Assembly (NCBI GenBank): GCA_020161795.1
Contig: JAIUOR010000066.1
Location: forward strand, 1-64,000
DNA length: 64,000 bases
Source: Actinomycetota bacterium
GTDB lineage: Bacteria; Actinomycetota; Actinomycetes; Propionibacteriales; Propionibacteriaceae
Direction: 5' to 3'
The notes beneath the pieces were generated by a model, which saw only the letters and a list, made by a program, of their open reading frames with translations, searched no databases and was not told where the DNA came from. This document shows, piece by piece, positions 46,709 through 55,432 of the stretch (its first letter is position 1; every line of letters starts with the position of its first letter). Both the position numbers and the translations under genes were made by a program.

Positions 46709-47815
46709 TCAGCGGACGAGCGGCACCCAGGAGTAGCCGCCCTCGGCAGCGACCAGGATCCCGGTCTCGTCTGCGTAGCGGATCGCGGGCAGTTCGGCAT
46801 CGCTGGCCAGTACCTCGCCGGTGCTCGCGTCGAGGATGTCGCCGCGATCCTGTGCCCGTCCCAGATAGACCCAGTCAGCCACGGTGGCCAGCCACTCCGC
46901 CGGCTCGGGGGACGACCACAGCTGTTCGCCGGTCGCCAGGTCGTAACCGATCACACCGGCACCCGCGCAGATCAGCGCGGACGTCGCCGGTCGGCAGGGC
47001 GGGTCGGCCTCGCCCAGCGGGTCGGTGCGAGCGAGCTCCGCTCCCGTGGCCGGGTCGAGCCAGATGCCCGACCCGCCGGCTGTCACCACCACCACGTCCT
47101 CGGTCTGCGCCAGGAGCGGGCCGAGCGGGGTGGTCGCCTCCCAGAGCCGGGTACCGGACGCGCGCGCTCGCCCGCTGGCCCGGGTGATCACCGTGCCGGA
47201 ACCCGCCGCTACCGCTTCCTCGGATGCCTGCCACACCAGGGTGGCCGTCGAACGGTCGATCACGGCGGTCTGGTAGCCCGACTCGGGATTGTCGGCCAGT
47301 ACGACGGTCTCGGCATCGGCGGCGAGGATGCGCGGCGGAAGATCGATCTGCCAACGGTGGTGGGGGTCGACGATCAGGTCTTCGGAGATGCCGGTCCCGG
47401 TCTCTGCGTCCAGGGTCAGCAGGTCGAGGCTGGGAGTCGCGTCGATATCCACCGTGCGCAGCGCTATCACCGTCTTGGCGTCGGAACTGAGCCCGATGGT
47501 GGGCTGGGCGTCCCACGCCTGGCCCAAGCCGAAGGAGGCCTGCCAGCGGGTGGTTCCGGAGGCGAGGTCGATGCTGTTGATCTCGCCCTCCGCGGTCACC
47601 ACGAAGGCCCGGCCGGCAGCGATCGCCCAGTGTCCTGCCGAGCCGAGTTCGACCGGGACGCCACCGGTCACATCGGCGGCCAGCAGCGGGGCGGTGTGTG
47701 TTGCGGCCGGAGTGGCCGCCGGTGCCGTGCCGGTCAGCGAAGGTTGGCCGGCACAACCCGTCGCCAGCAGAACCAGGGCGACGGCAACCTGGAGCCCCGG
47801 CCAACTCAACCGCAT
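46709..47815 (-). CDS. PQQ-like beta-propeller lipoprotein
   Basis: 368-residue secreted lipoprotein: signal peptide with lipobox LLATGCAG (Cys about 21), then PQQ/WD-like blades with the recurring pattern ...LDLATGTxxW (SIDLASGTTRWQASF, LTLDAETGTG, WLDPATGAELA, YDLATGEQLWSS, ILDASTGEVLAS). Such PQQ-binding-like proteins include BamB-type scaffolds, but in Gram-positives they have no agreed role and usually do not bind PQQ. Leaderless ATG start: TAGCGT ends 6 bases upstream. Function not known. Confidence 0.85.
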   Translation of the reverse strand: MRLSWPGLQVAVALVLLATGCAGQPSLTGTAPAATPAATHTAPLLAADVTGGVPVELGSAGHWAIAAGRAFVVTAEGEINSIDLASGTTRWQASFGLGQAWDAQPTIGLSSDAKTVIALRTVDIDATPSLDLLTLDAETGTGISEDLIVDPHHRWQIDLPPRILAADAETVVLADNPESGYQTAVIDRSTATLVWQASEEAVAAGSGTVITRASGRARASGTRLWEATTPLGPLLAQTEDVVVVTAGGSGIWLDPATGAELARTDPLGEADPPCRPATSALICAGAGVIGYDLATGEQLWSSPEPAEWLATVADWVYLGRAQDRGDILDASTGEVLASDAELPAIRYADETGILVAAEGGYSWVPLVR

Positions 47816-47827
47816 GTCCTCACGCTA
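47816..47827 (-). promoter_or_regulatory. Leaderless promoter of the PQQ-like lipoprotein gene
   Basis: On the minus strand TAGCGT occupies 47827-47822, then 6 bases (GAGGAC), then ATG at 47815. The GAGG could also serve as a Shine-Dalgarno if transcription starts further upstream. Confidence 0.4.
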
Positions 47828-47854
47828 GTGGTCCGTGAGGACGATGAGGGGGAA

Positions 47855-49255
47855 CTAGCTCGAACTCGTCGTGAGATCGTCGGAGTTCAGGCGGTGGAGC
47901 AGCCACGCCTCCGCCAGAATCGCGCCTGTCAGCGCACCCTCGTCCTGCGACTCGTTCGGGGTATGCGGGCGCGACAACGGATCGCCCACGCCGGTGACCA
48001 GGATCTGCGCCTGAGGGAACACCCGGGCGAGGTCGGCGATGAAGGGGATCGACCCGCCCACGCCCAGCTCGACCGGCGCGACCCCGAAACCCTCGGCCAG
48101 CGCCTGCTTGCCCAGCTGAACCGCCCAGCCGCCGGTGTGGGCCAGGAAGCCGTCCCCGTAGTCGATGTCGCTGAAGCTGAGCTCGGCTCCGAGCGGCGCG
48201 TGAGCCAGCAGATGCGCCTGGAGCGCGTCGAAGGCCTCCCGGCTGTGCTGACCGGGCGCCACCCGGGCACTGATCACCACCGACACCTCGGGAAGGATCG
48301 TGTTCGCGGCATGCAGCACGCTCGGGGCGTCGATGCCGGTCACGGTGATCGCCGGCTGGTTCCAGATTCGGCCGAGGATCGGGCCCGAGCCGATCGGGCT
48401 GACGCCCGGCAGCAGCCCGGCGTCGACGCGCAGCGCGTCCTCGTCGTAGTCGGGCGTCGCCGCCTGGTGCTCGGTCAGGCCGGCGACGGCCACGGCGCCG
48501 TCCTCGGCCCACAGCGTGTTCAGCAGCCGGATCGTCGCCAGCATCGCATCGGGCACCGCGCCGCCGTAGAGGCCGGAGTGCGAGGCGTGGGCGAGCGTCC
48601 GCACGGTCAGGGTGAACCGGGTGTTGCCGCGCAGCGACACCGTCAGGCCGGGCGTGCGGGCGTCCCAGTTGGTCGAGTCGGCGACCACGATCACGTCGGC
48701 GGCCATCGCTTCGCGATTCTCCTGCAGGAACTGGGCGAAGGAGCGGGATCCGGCTTCCTCCTCACCCTCGACGAAGACCACCAGGCCCACGCCGAAGTCG
48801 TCGGCCAGCACCTGCTTGAGCGCCCGCAACGCGGCCAGGTGCGCGATCACCCCGCCCTTGTCGTCGGACGCGCCACGGCCGTAGAGCCGGCCGTCCCGCG
48901 CGGTCAGTTCGAACGGCGGCGTCTCCCACAGTCGCTCGTCCCCGACCGGCTGGACGTCGTGATGCGCGTACAACAGCACCGTCGGCTTCCCGGCCACGGC
49001 GGGCCGGGTCGCCAATACCGCCGGCATCCCTGGCTTCCCGTCCTCGGGAACGACGGCCGTGCGGACGTCGACCCGCTCGAACAAGCCCGTCGCCTCGAAG
49101 AGCGCGGCCACCGCCTGGGCACTGCGCTCCACCTCGTCGCGAGGGAAGCCCGGAAAGGCGATCGACGGTATGGCCACCAGCTCGGCCAGGTCGCTGATGG
49201 CGGCCGGGAGCTGAGCATCGACGGCATGACGGAGTACGGCGGCGGTGTCGTTCAT
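47855..49255 (-). CDS. M20-family dipeptidase/metallopeptidase
   Basis: 466-residue M20 zinc peptidase of the dipeptidase type. Seen: VLLYAHHDVQPVG (first zinc His and catalytic Asp); GRGASDDKGGVIAHL (bridging Asp); the Glu pair EGEEEAGSRSF; VSLRGNTRFTLTVRTLAHASH dimerisation domain; and the late His in RPHTPNESQ. Cytosolic; likely cleaves di- or small peptides. Leaderless ATG start. It lies 39 bases upstream of the lipoprotein gene on the same strand. Confidence 0.92.
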   Translation of the reverse strand: MNDTAAVLRHAVDAQLPAAISDLAELVAIPSIAFPGFPRDEVERSAQAVAALFEATGLFERVDVRTAVVPEDGKPGMPAVLATRPAVAGKPTVLLYAHHDVQPVGDERLWETPPFELTARDGRLYGRGASDDKGGVIAHLAALRALKQVLADDFGVGLVVFVEGEEEAGSRSFAQFLQENREAMAADVIVVADSTNWDARTPGLTVSLRGNTRFTLTVRTLAHASHSGLYGGAVPDAMLATIRLLNTLWAEDGAVAVAGLTEHQAATPDYDEDALRVDAGLLPGVSPIGSGPILGRIWNQPAITVTGIDAPSVLHAANTILPEVSVVISARVAPGQHSREAFDALQAHLLAHAPLGAELSFSDIDYGDGFLAHTGGWAVQLGKQALAEGFGVAPVELGVGGSIPFIADLARVFPQAQILVTGVGDPLSRPHTPNESQDEGALTGAILAEAWLLHRLNSDDLTTSSS

Positions 49256-49267
49256 GGCGTCATCCTA
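49256..49267 (-). promoter_or_regulatory. Leaderless promoter of the M20 dipeptidase gene
   Basis: Minus strand TAGGAT at 49267-49262, 6 bases (GACGCC), ATG at 49255. Confidence 0.55.
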
Positions 49268-49311
49268 GGGCGGACCACGGGCCGCGTTTCCCGATTGCGG
49301 GCCCGGCCGCG

Positions 49312-49445
49312 TAGACTCGCGGGATCTCCAGAGCCTGCGCTGGTCGCAGGCCGCCCGTCGGGTGTTCCCGCCGGGCCCGGGCGGTTCAGCCCGACCACCG
49401 GCTCCATCGGGTGCCGGCACTCCATCGCAATCCTCTGGAGGTCTG
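49312..49445 (+). promoter_or_regulatory. helD promoter and structured leader
   Basis: TAGACT at 49312-49317 predicts a leader of about 120 bases. It contains the hairpin GCCTGCG-CTGGT-CGCAGGC (49333-49351) and GC-rich dyads around 49352-49385 before the GGAGG Shine-Dalgarno at 49437-49441. Upstream of the hexamer GGGCCGC...GCGGGCC is imperfectly symmetrical. No clear match to the published rifamycin-associated element was found by eye. Confidence 0.4.
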
Positions 49446-51470
49446 ATGTCCGATCTTGTGCTGGCGGCGGAACAGGCTCACCTGGCCGCCGCCAGAGCTG
49501 CGCTGGCGGCGATGCGCGCCCGATCGGCCGACTGGAGTACGGCGATCGGCGGCGACCACGTCTCGACGCAACACCTGCGCCAGCAGTTGTACCGCCGACG
49601 GGAGTCGCTGGCGGACGATCCGGCCGTCCCGCTGTTCTTCGGACGGATCGACTACGCCCTCGCGCTGGGTGCCGAAGTGGACGAGACCTGCTACATCGGA
49701 CGCCGCCACATCGAGGAGTCCATCGGCGGCGACCCGCTGGTGATGGACTGGCGGGCGCCGCTGGCGCTGCCCTTCTATCGAGCCCGGGCCGGTGAACCGA
49801 TGGGAGTGCGGCTGCGCCGGCGCTTCGGCTTCCAGCATGGCGAGATCACAGCCTACGAGGACGAACGCCTGTCCGAGACCGGGGGAAGCGGTCCGAGTAC
49901 GCTGCTGGAGGCGGAGATCGAGCGTCCCCGCTCCGGCCCGATGCGCGACATCGTGGCGACGATCCAGCCGGACCAGGACGTGCTGGTCCGCGCGGACCTG
50001 GACGACTCGCTGGCCATCCAGGGGGCTCCCGGCACCGGCAAGACCGCGGTCGGCCTGCACCGCGCCGCCTACCTGCTGTACGCCTTCCGCAACCGGCTCG
50101 CCCGCTCGGGCGTGCTGGTACTCGGGCCGAACGATTCGTTCCTGGGCTACATCGGCGACGTGCTCCCCGCGCTGGGCGAGATCGACGCCACCCAGGAGAC
50201 CATCGAGTCCCTGGTCTGCAGCCCCGGGCTGGCGGTGACGGGAACCGACGAGCCGGCGGTGGCCGTGCTCAAGGGCGACGCCCGGATGGCCGAGGTGCTC
50301 CGCCGCGCGGTGTGGAGCCACGTCCGTCCACCCGAGCAGGGGGTGGAAGTCGCCGTCGGGCACCGGCTGGTGCGCATCCCCGCCGCCACGATCGCCGACG
50401 TGCTGGACGACCTGGCCGGCCGGGGAACCCGGTACGAGGCCGGCCGGGCGATGTTGTCGCAGCGGCTGGCGCACCACGTGCTGCTGCGGCTGGAAGCAGC
50501 CGGAGACACCACGGACGACCGGGTGCAGGCCCGGATCGCCCGGTCGGCTCCGGTGCGGGCCGCCGGCAGGCAACTGTGGCCGCAGTTGACCGCCCTGGCC
50601 GTCGTCCACGCACTGCTCAGCGACGCCGCGCTGCTGGAACGCGCCGCGGAAGGAATCCTCACCGATCGGGAGCAGGCGCTGCTGATCGGGCACCGCCCAC
50701 CCCGCTCGCTGCGATCGCGACGTTGGTCGATCGCCGATGCCGTACTGGTGGACGAGGCATCCGATCTGCTGAACCGGCAGCCGAGCCTGGGACATGTGAT
50801 CATCGACGAGGCTCAGGATCTCTCGGCCATGATGCTGCGAGCGGCCGGACGCCGGGCCAGCACCGGCTCGGTCACGCTGCTCGGCGATCTCGCCCAGGCC
50901 ACCACGCCCTGGGGGATCAGCGACTGGGCCACCGCGCTGGCCCAGGTCGGTCACCCCGAGGCGGCCGTCACCGAACTGGTGGAGGGCTTCCGGGTGCCGG
51001 GGGCTGTGATCGACTACGCCGCGCGGCTGCTGCCCCACATCGCGCCGGAACTGACACCGCCGCACTGGATCCGCCGTTCCCGCGGCGAGCTGACGATCGA
51101 GCCGGCCGACCCGCTGGCAGAGGTTGCCGCGAGGGTGGCGAAGCTTGCCGAGCGGGAGGGCACGCTGGGCGTCATCGTGCCCTCTACGTGGGTAGAGGAC
51201 GTCGACCGGGCGCTGGAAGTCATCGAGCATGGCGTCCTGGGGGTGATGCAACGCGATCCGGAGTCCGTGGCCCGGGTCGAGATCGTGGACGCCCAACTCG
51301 CCAAGGGTCTCGAGTTCGACCATGTCCTGCTGCTCGAGCCGGCTCGGCTGGTGGCGGCGGAGCCGGAGCGGGTGATCGGGCTCCGCCGGCTCTACGTGTG
51401 CCTGACCCGCGCGGTGACCAGCCTGACCGTTCTGCATGGCGAACCGCTGCCCGTCGAACTCGACCGGTAG
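49446..51470 (+). CDS. helD: HelD-like superfamily 1 helicase, RNA polymerase recycling factor type
   Basis: 674-residue UvrD/Rep-like ATPase of the HelD family, which in Gram-positives pulls stalled or rifamycin-bound RNA polymerase off DNA. Seen: an N-terminal coiled-coil region (about 1-60; AAEQAHLAAARAALAAMRAR), the HelD-specific block FGRIDYALALGAEVDETCYI and GDPLVMDWRAPLALPFY, Walker A GAPGTGKTAVGLHRAAYLLY at about residue 195, DEAQDLSAMM, and the C-terminal motifs KGLEFDHVLLLEP and LYVCLTRAV. The coiled coil is short, as in actinobacterial class II HelD. ATG 49446 with GGAGG. No second rifamycin-resistance gene is visible. Confidence 0.9.
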   Translation: MSDLVLAAEQAHLAAARAALAAMRARSADWSTAIGGDHVSTQHLRQQLYRRRESLADDPAVPLFFGRIDYALALGAEVDETCYIGRRHIEESIGGDPLVMDWRAPLALPFYRARAGEPMGVRLRRRFGFQHGEITAYEDERLSETGGSGPSTLLEAEIERPRSGPMRDIVATIQPDQDVLVRADLDDSLAIQGAPGTGKTAVGLHRAAYLLYAFRNRLARSGVLVLGPNDSFLGYIGDVLPALGEIDATQETIESLVCSPGLAVTGTDEPAVAVLKGDARMAEVLRRAVWSHVRPPEQGVEVAVGHRLVRIPAATIADVLDDLAGRGTRYEAGRAMLSQRLAHHVLLRLEAAGDTTDDRVQARIARSAPVRAAGRQLWPQLTALAVVHALLSDAALLERAAEGILTDREQALLIGHRPPRSLRSRRWSIADAVLVDEASDLLNRQPSLGHVIIDEAQDLSAMMLRAAGRRASTGSVTLLGDLAQATTPWGISDWATALAQVGHPEAAVTELVEGFRVPGAVIDYAARLLPHIAPELTPPHWIRRSRGELTIEPADPLAEVAARVAKLAEREGTLGVIVPSTWVEDVDRALEVIEHGVLGVMQRDPESVARVEIVDAQLAKGLEFDHVLLLEPARLVAAEPERVIGLRRLYVCLTRAVTSLTVLHGEPLPVELDR

Positions 51471-51604
51471 CCCCGCACCGGTTTCGGCCTGGCTACGGCC
51501 GGGGTGGGCAAGACTGACGGTATGCGCTGCAGTGGATCGCGGGGAATGAGGTTTTCTTCGCCGCGGGCGGTCACAACCAGCCAGGTGCCGGGCACTACCC
51601 AGGT

Positions 51605-52147
51605 ATGAGCACCCCGGCACCACCCTGCGAGGCGGACTTCCGCCGACTGTACGAGCACACCTCGCCCAAGGTGTACAGCTACGTGCGCCGGCACTGTCAT
51701 GAGGCGGACTGCGACGACGTGCTCGCCGAGGTGTACCTGGTGGCCTGGCGCCGGTACGGCGAATTGCCGGCCGACCCGGTGCCCTGGCTGCTGGGCACGG
51801 CGCGCAAGACGCTGGCGCACCTGTGGCGGTCGCGAGACCGGCAGCAGCGGCTGATCGCCGAACTGCAGGGCGTTCAGCAACTGGCCGGGCCCGACTGTGC
51901 GGTCGCGGCGGTCGAACGGACGGACCTGCTCGCGGCGCTCGCCGCGCTCGAACCTGATGATCGGGAGGTTCTGCTGCTGGTCGGCTGGCACGGTCTCGAC
52001 TCCGCGGGGGTGGCCGCTGTGCTCGGCATCTCCTCGGTTGCGGCGCGTGCCCGGTTGAGCCGTGCCCGGCGCCGGCTGGTCCGCCGGTACGACCCGCCGC
52101 GGACCTCCACCGACCCCCTCCTCTCCCTGCTGACGGAAGGCAACTGA
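51605..52147 (+). CDS. ECF-type RNA polymerase sigma factor
   Basis: 180 residues with region 2 (about 10-75; FRRLYEHTSPKVYSYVRRHC, then DDVLAEVYLVAWRR) and region 4 (about 115-165; LAALEPDDREVLLLVGWHGL, then AAVLGISSVAARARLSRARR). Region 4 ends in the usual basic helix. ATG 51605 is preceded by CAGG. It is followed after one base by a membrane protein gene and then a lipoprotein gene, a typical sigma/anti-sigma style unit. A short C-terminal tail LLSLLTEGN extends past region 4. Regulon unknown. Confidence 0.9.
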   Translation: MSTPAPPCEADFRRLYEHTSPKVYSYVRRHCHEADCDDVLAEVYLVAWRRYGELPADPVPWLLGTARKTLAHLWRSRDRQQRLIAELQGVQQLAGPDCAVAAVERTDLLAALAALEPDDREVLLLVGWHGLDSAGVAAVLGISSVAARARLSRARRRLVRRYDPPRTSTDPLLSLLTEGN

Positions 52148-52148
52148 G

Positions 52149-53135
52149 ATGACGACGAAGACCTCTTCGAACGAACTGCTGGAGGCGCTCTCCTCGCTGA
52201 AGCCCGAGGCGGACCAGATCACGAACAGCTGGTACATCGGACGGCGTGAGCAGACCCTGCAGCGGGTGCTCACCCGTGCCGCGCAGGCGCCGGAACCCGC
52301 TGCGACGACCGTGCTGGTGCCGAAGTGGCGTCACCGCCGCCGTGCGATCCTGGCCGGCGCGGTGGTGGTGGCGATACTCGGCGGCGGTGCCGCCTGGGCG
52401 TACTCGAAGTACGCCGCCTGGTTCACCGGGGGTGCCCTGGACGTCTTCACCTGCATGACCAGTTGGTCGGCGCCCGGCGACGCCGCTCACGCCGCCGAGC
52501 AGTACGGCGGCGTGCCCCTGACGACCGACCCGATAGCCGACTGCGATCACTACGCCGACCTGACCGGCAAGCCCAGGATCATCGATCCGGTGGCGGTGCG
52601 CTGGCAGGACTGGCAGGTCGTCGGCCCGCGCGCGGGCATGCCGGCCGAGGCCGTCCCGATCACGCAGAAGGAGGATCCGCGGATCTTCGAGTTGGAGAAC
52701 TCCTTCGACGACTATGTGGACGGTGGCCTGAGCACGTGCCTGGACGAGACCACCGGGAGCCAACTCGCCCATTCCGAACTCGATCGCCTCGGCCTGACCG
52801 GCTGGAGGATCACGACCCGCGAACAGGATCCGCAGGCGGGGCCGTGCGCGCTGCTGCTGGTACTGGAACCGGGCGTGGTCGAGGTACGCACCTTCTTCAG
52901 CCCCAATCCGGTGCCGGAATCGTCGGGGTTGATCCCACTGCTGCGCAGCGAGATCGCCGAGCAGTGTCTCTCGCTGCCGGAGGCCGAGGCGATCGTCACG
53001 GACGCGCTCGCCGCCGAGCACCACTGGGCGAGCTCCGCCCAGGCCGATCCGGAGGCCGACTGCACCCGCGTCGACCTCACCATCACCGGGAGCCTGCAGG
53101 TCTTCCTCTACGGACCGGAGCTCGCGAAGCGGTGA
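52149..53135 (+). CDS. Single-pass membrane protein, putative regulator of the adjacent sigma factor
   Basis: 328 residues, no family recognised. An N-terminal cytoplasmic part (about 1-70, TSSNELLEALSSLKPEADQI), a basic stretch KWRHRRR and one transmembrane helix (about 73-93, AILAGAVVVAILGGGAAWAY) are followed by an exported domain of about 230 residues with four well-spaced cysteines (TCMTSW, ADCDHY, STCLDE, GPCALL) that could form disulfides. Position directly behind an ECF sigma gene and this topology are those of an anti-sigma factor, but no zinc motif is present; anti-sigma activity is inference. Confidence 0.75.
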   Translation: MTTKTSSNELLEALSSLKPEADQITNSWYIGRREQTLQRVLTRAAQAPEPAATTVLVPKWRHRRRAILAGAVVVAILGGGAAWAYSKYAAWFTGGALDVFTCMTSWSAPGDAAHAAEQYGGVPLTTDPIADCDHYADLTGKPRIIDPVAVRWQDWQVVGPRAGMPAEAVPITQKEDPRIFELENSFDDYVDGGLSTCLDETTGSQLAHSELDRLGLTGWRITTREQDPQAGPCALLLVLEPGVVEVRTFFSPNPVPESSGLIPLLRSEIAEQCLSLPEAEAIVTDALAAEHHWASSAQADPEADCTRVDLTITGSLQVFLYGPELAKR

Positions 53136-53881
53136 CCATTCCGGTGTCGCACATCCGTCGATCCTGCCTCGTCGCGGCCGCGCTGGCCGCGACGTTGGCC
53201 GGCGGCTGCGCCCTCCCCGCCGCATCGCTGCAGCCGGAGCCCGCGCGTCCGTCAGGCTCGCCGCCGACGGCTGCCGCGGAAACGACACCGGCGCAGACCC
53301 AGACTCCCGCGGAGCCGACCCGGTCGACGGCGGTGAGCGAACTCGCGATGCTGCTCGAGACTCGGGAGCAGCACCGGCGCCTGCTTCACGACGCCACCCA
53401 GCTCGGGATCGCCGCCTGTATGGCCGACCGCGGCCTGCGCTACACCCCGGTCGCCTACCCCGGTGCCCTCGGACAGAACGCCGACCTGGAGGGGCTCAGC
53501 CCGGCCGAAGCCGAGGAGTGGACCCGCGCCCTGCTGGGCGCGCCGATCCCGCCCGAGATGGTTGTGGGCAGTGATCCGATCACCGATCCCACGATCCTGG
53601 TCGCCGAGGGTCCCGAGAGCGCCGCCTACTTTCGCAGTGACGCCTGCACCACTGTCGGCCGCGCCGCGGTCTACGGGGATCTCGTCGAATGGTTCACGGT
53701 CGAGCAGACGGTCGATCACCTCACCGAGCAGGCGTTCGACGACGCGGGTGGCGACAGGCAACGCCGAACCGAGATCGAGAGCCGACTCGCCGTGGCGAAC
53801 CGGGCGGCGGTCGACGAGTTCGCCCGGCTGCAGGATTCCGCGATCGACAGAGCGAGGGTTCTGCTCGCCGGGGATCGTTGA
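53132..53881 (+). CDS. Lipoprotein of unknown function
   Basis: 249 residues. A signal peptide of about 25 residues ends in lipobox LAGGCALP (Cys 25-26), then a Pro/Thr/Ala-rich spacer (SGSPPTAAAETTPAQTQTPA), then a helical domain with ETREQHRRLLHDATQLGIAA and CMADRGLRYTPV. The segment CMADRGLRY resembles the N-terminal motif of a group of actinobacterial lipoproteins of unknown role. GTG 53132 overlaps the previous stop (GTGA), so it is coupled to the membrane protein and sigma factor. It converges on the oxidoreductase gene 4 bases away. Confidence 0.75.
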   Translation: MTIPVSHIRRSCLVAAALAATLAGGCALPAASLQPEPARPSGSPPTAAAETTPAQTQTPAEPTRSTAVSELAMLLETREQHRRLLHDATQLGIAACMADRGLRYTPVAYPGALGQNADLEGLSPAEAEEWTRALLGAPIPPEMVVGSDPITDPTILVAEGPESAAYFRSDACTTVGRAAVYGDLVEWFTVEQTVDHLTEQAFDDAGGDRQRRTEIESRLAVANRAAVDEFARLQDSAIDRARVLLAGDR

Positions 53882-53885
53882 GCGG

Positions 53886-54836
53886 TCAGTCGACGACGAA
53901 GACGAGCTTGCCCACGGTCCGGTTCTCTTCGCCGATCCGATGTGCCTGCGCCGCATCCTCGAGGCTGAAGGTCTGCGCGATGGTGGCGGCGATCCTGCCC
54001 TGCTCGGCGAGTTCGGCGATGGCATCCAGATGGGCGTGTGAGGTATCGACCAGCATGCGCACGGCGCGGAGGTTCGCCTGCTCGGCAGCTTCGTAGAAGT
54101 CGTTCGACCCGGTCGGGAGAATCGAGACGACGATGCCCCCGGGGCGCAGGACGCGCAGCGAGCGGGTCGAATAGTCGCGGCCCATGGTGTCGAGGACGAC
54201 ATCGACATCGCTGACGGCCTCGGCGAAGTCGGTGGTGCGGTAGTCGATGGGCTCGTCCACGCCGATGCCGCGGAGATAGTCGTGCTTGGGCGCGCTGGCG
54301 GTGCCGATGACGTAGGCTCCGCGGGCCTTGGCGATCTGCACCGCGATGTGGCCGACGCCTCCGGCGGCGGCATGGATGAGGACGCGCTGCCCGGCCTGCA
54401 GGTCGGCATTCTCGATGAGCGCCTGCCAGGCCGTCAGCGAGACGAGCGGCAGCGCGGCCGCGTGCACATGGTCGAGGCTGGCCGGCTTCCGCGCGAACCA
54501 GCGCGCCGGAGCCGCGACGTACTCGGCGTGGGCGCCGTGGCCGAAGGGGTAGGAGAGCATGCCGATGACATCGTCGCCCACCGAGAAGCGGGCGACGCCG
54601 ACTCCGACGGCCTCGACCACCCCCGACAGATCCCACCCGAGCACGAAGGGAGGCTGGCCGAGGAAGCCACCCTTCCTGCGGTGCTTCCAGTCGGTGGGGT
54701 TGAGGCTGGCGGCCCGGACGCGGACGAGGATCTCGTTGGTGCGTGGCTCGGGGCGGGGGAGTTCGATCAGGTGCAGAACCTCGGGACCGCCCAACTCGTC
54801 CTGGCTGACTGCGCGCATGGTGGTGTCGGTGCTCAT
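53886..54836 (-). CDS. Zinc-independent MDR-family quinone oxidoreductase
   Basis: 316-residue medium-chain dehydrogenase/reductase of the quinone oxidoreductase (QOR) type. Seen: the N-terminal VRVRAASLNPTDWKHRRKG; GWDLSGVVEAVGVGV; and the NADPH Rossmann motif AAAGGVGHIAVQIA. It lacks the zinc ligands of alcohol dehydrogenases. Likely reduces quinones or enals with NADPH. ATG 54836 starts the conserved region (MSTDTTMRAVSQ); an upstream in-frame ATG adds only 12 residues. Its upstream region runs into a broken regulator gene. Confidence 0.9.
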   Translation of the reverse strand: MSTDTTMRAVSQDELGGPEVLHLIELPRPEPRTNEILVRVRAASLNPTDWKHRRKGGFLGQPPFVLGWDLSGVVEAVGVGVARFSVGDDVIGMLSYPFGHGAHAEYVAAPARWFARKPASLDHVHAAALPLVSLTAWQALIENADLQAGQRVLIHAAAGGVGHIAVQIAKARGAYVIGTASAPKHDYLRGIGVDEPIDYRTTDFAEAVSDVDVVLDTMGRDYSTRSLRVLRPGGIVVSILPTGSNDFYEAAEQANLRAVRMLVDTSHAHLDAIAELAEQGRIAATIAQTFSLEDAAQAHRIGEENRTVGKLVFVVD

Positions 54837-54856
54837 GGCCCCATCCTGGCGGGAGA

Positions 54857-55153
54857 GCGGCCTCCGCGCCATGGCTGGATACGCAGGTCGCCCAGGCGCA
54901 GCGGCTGCTGGAGTTGACGGACCTCAGCATCGAGCAGATCGCCAGCGAGGCCGGCTTCGCCACGAGCGCATCGCTGCGCCAGCACCTGCGCGTGGCCATC
55001 GGCGTCGCCCCCGCGGGTCTCCCGGCAGACCTTCCGAGCCGCCGCGGAGTGGCTCAGTGCGGCGGGCCTCAGCCAGGCGAGAGGTCGAGACGTGATCGAG
55101 CGTAGGAACCCCGTGAGATGTTCGGCTTCGTGCCAGACGAACACGCACTCGTA
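54857..55153 (+). pseudogene. Remnant of an AraC/GlxA-type transcriptional regulator
   Basis: Only the second helix-turn-helix of the DNA-binding domain survives: WLDTQVAQAQRLLELTD, LSIEQIASEAGFATSASLRQ and HLRVAIGVAPAG. The reading frame then breaks at the CCC run 55021-55023: removing one C restores RQTFRAAAEWLSAAGLSQAR, the normal continuation of this family (PxxYRxxFR). The ligand-binding domain and the first helix-turn-helix are missing, cut off at the oxidoreductase promoter. The frame after the break runs to a stop at 55153. Clearly decayed; it may once have controlled the divergent oxidoreductase gene. Confidence 0.8.
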
Positions 55154-55432
55154 GCCCCCCAGGTGAAGCACGGACCCGAATCTCGGGTCTATCGCGTCCG
55201 AGAAGCCTGGCGACCGCCATACGCAACTCGGCAACGGGCAGGTCTGCTGTAGCCACGCCAGGACAATGTCCCGTCCGACCGCGTAGTGGACCGGATCGCC
55301 ACAGCCCACGCGAATGGCTCACCGCCCAAGGAACGACACGATCGATGATGGCGGCTGCGCTGTCGAAAGATGCGGGCCCGAGACGACAAGCGGCTCATTG
55401 CCTCCCGCTAGGGAAACACTGAGCCGAGTGAG
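55154..55432. other. Non-core stretch before tRNA-Leu
   Basis: No firm gene. A minus-strand frame from GTG 55309 (MGCGDPVHYAVGRDIVLAWL, then GSVLHLGGYECVFVWHEAEH) has protein-like composition for about 70 codons and then runs antisense through the regulator remnant to 54833. An in-frame stop lies just before its GTG. It may be a small gene or a truncated one; no family is recognised. Confidence 0.3.

Noticed and set aside
49386-53288. 1300-codon minus-strand open frame opposite helD and the sigma unit
   Set aside because: Product is Arg/Gly/Pro/His-rich and crosses three well-supported plus-strand genes; typical GC-rich shadow frame.
53716-54999. Long minus frame overlapping the quinone oxidoreductase in another frame
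   Set aside because: Arg/His-rich shadow; the neighbouring frame has all MDR-family motifs.
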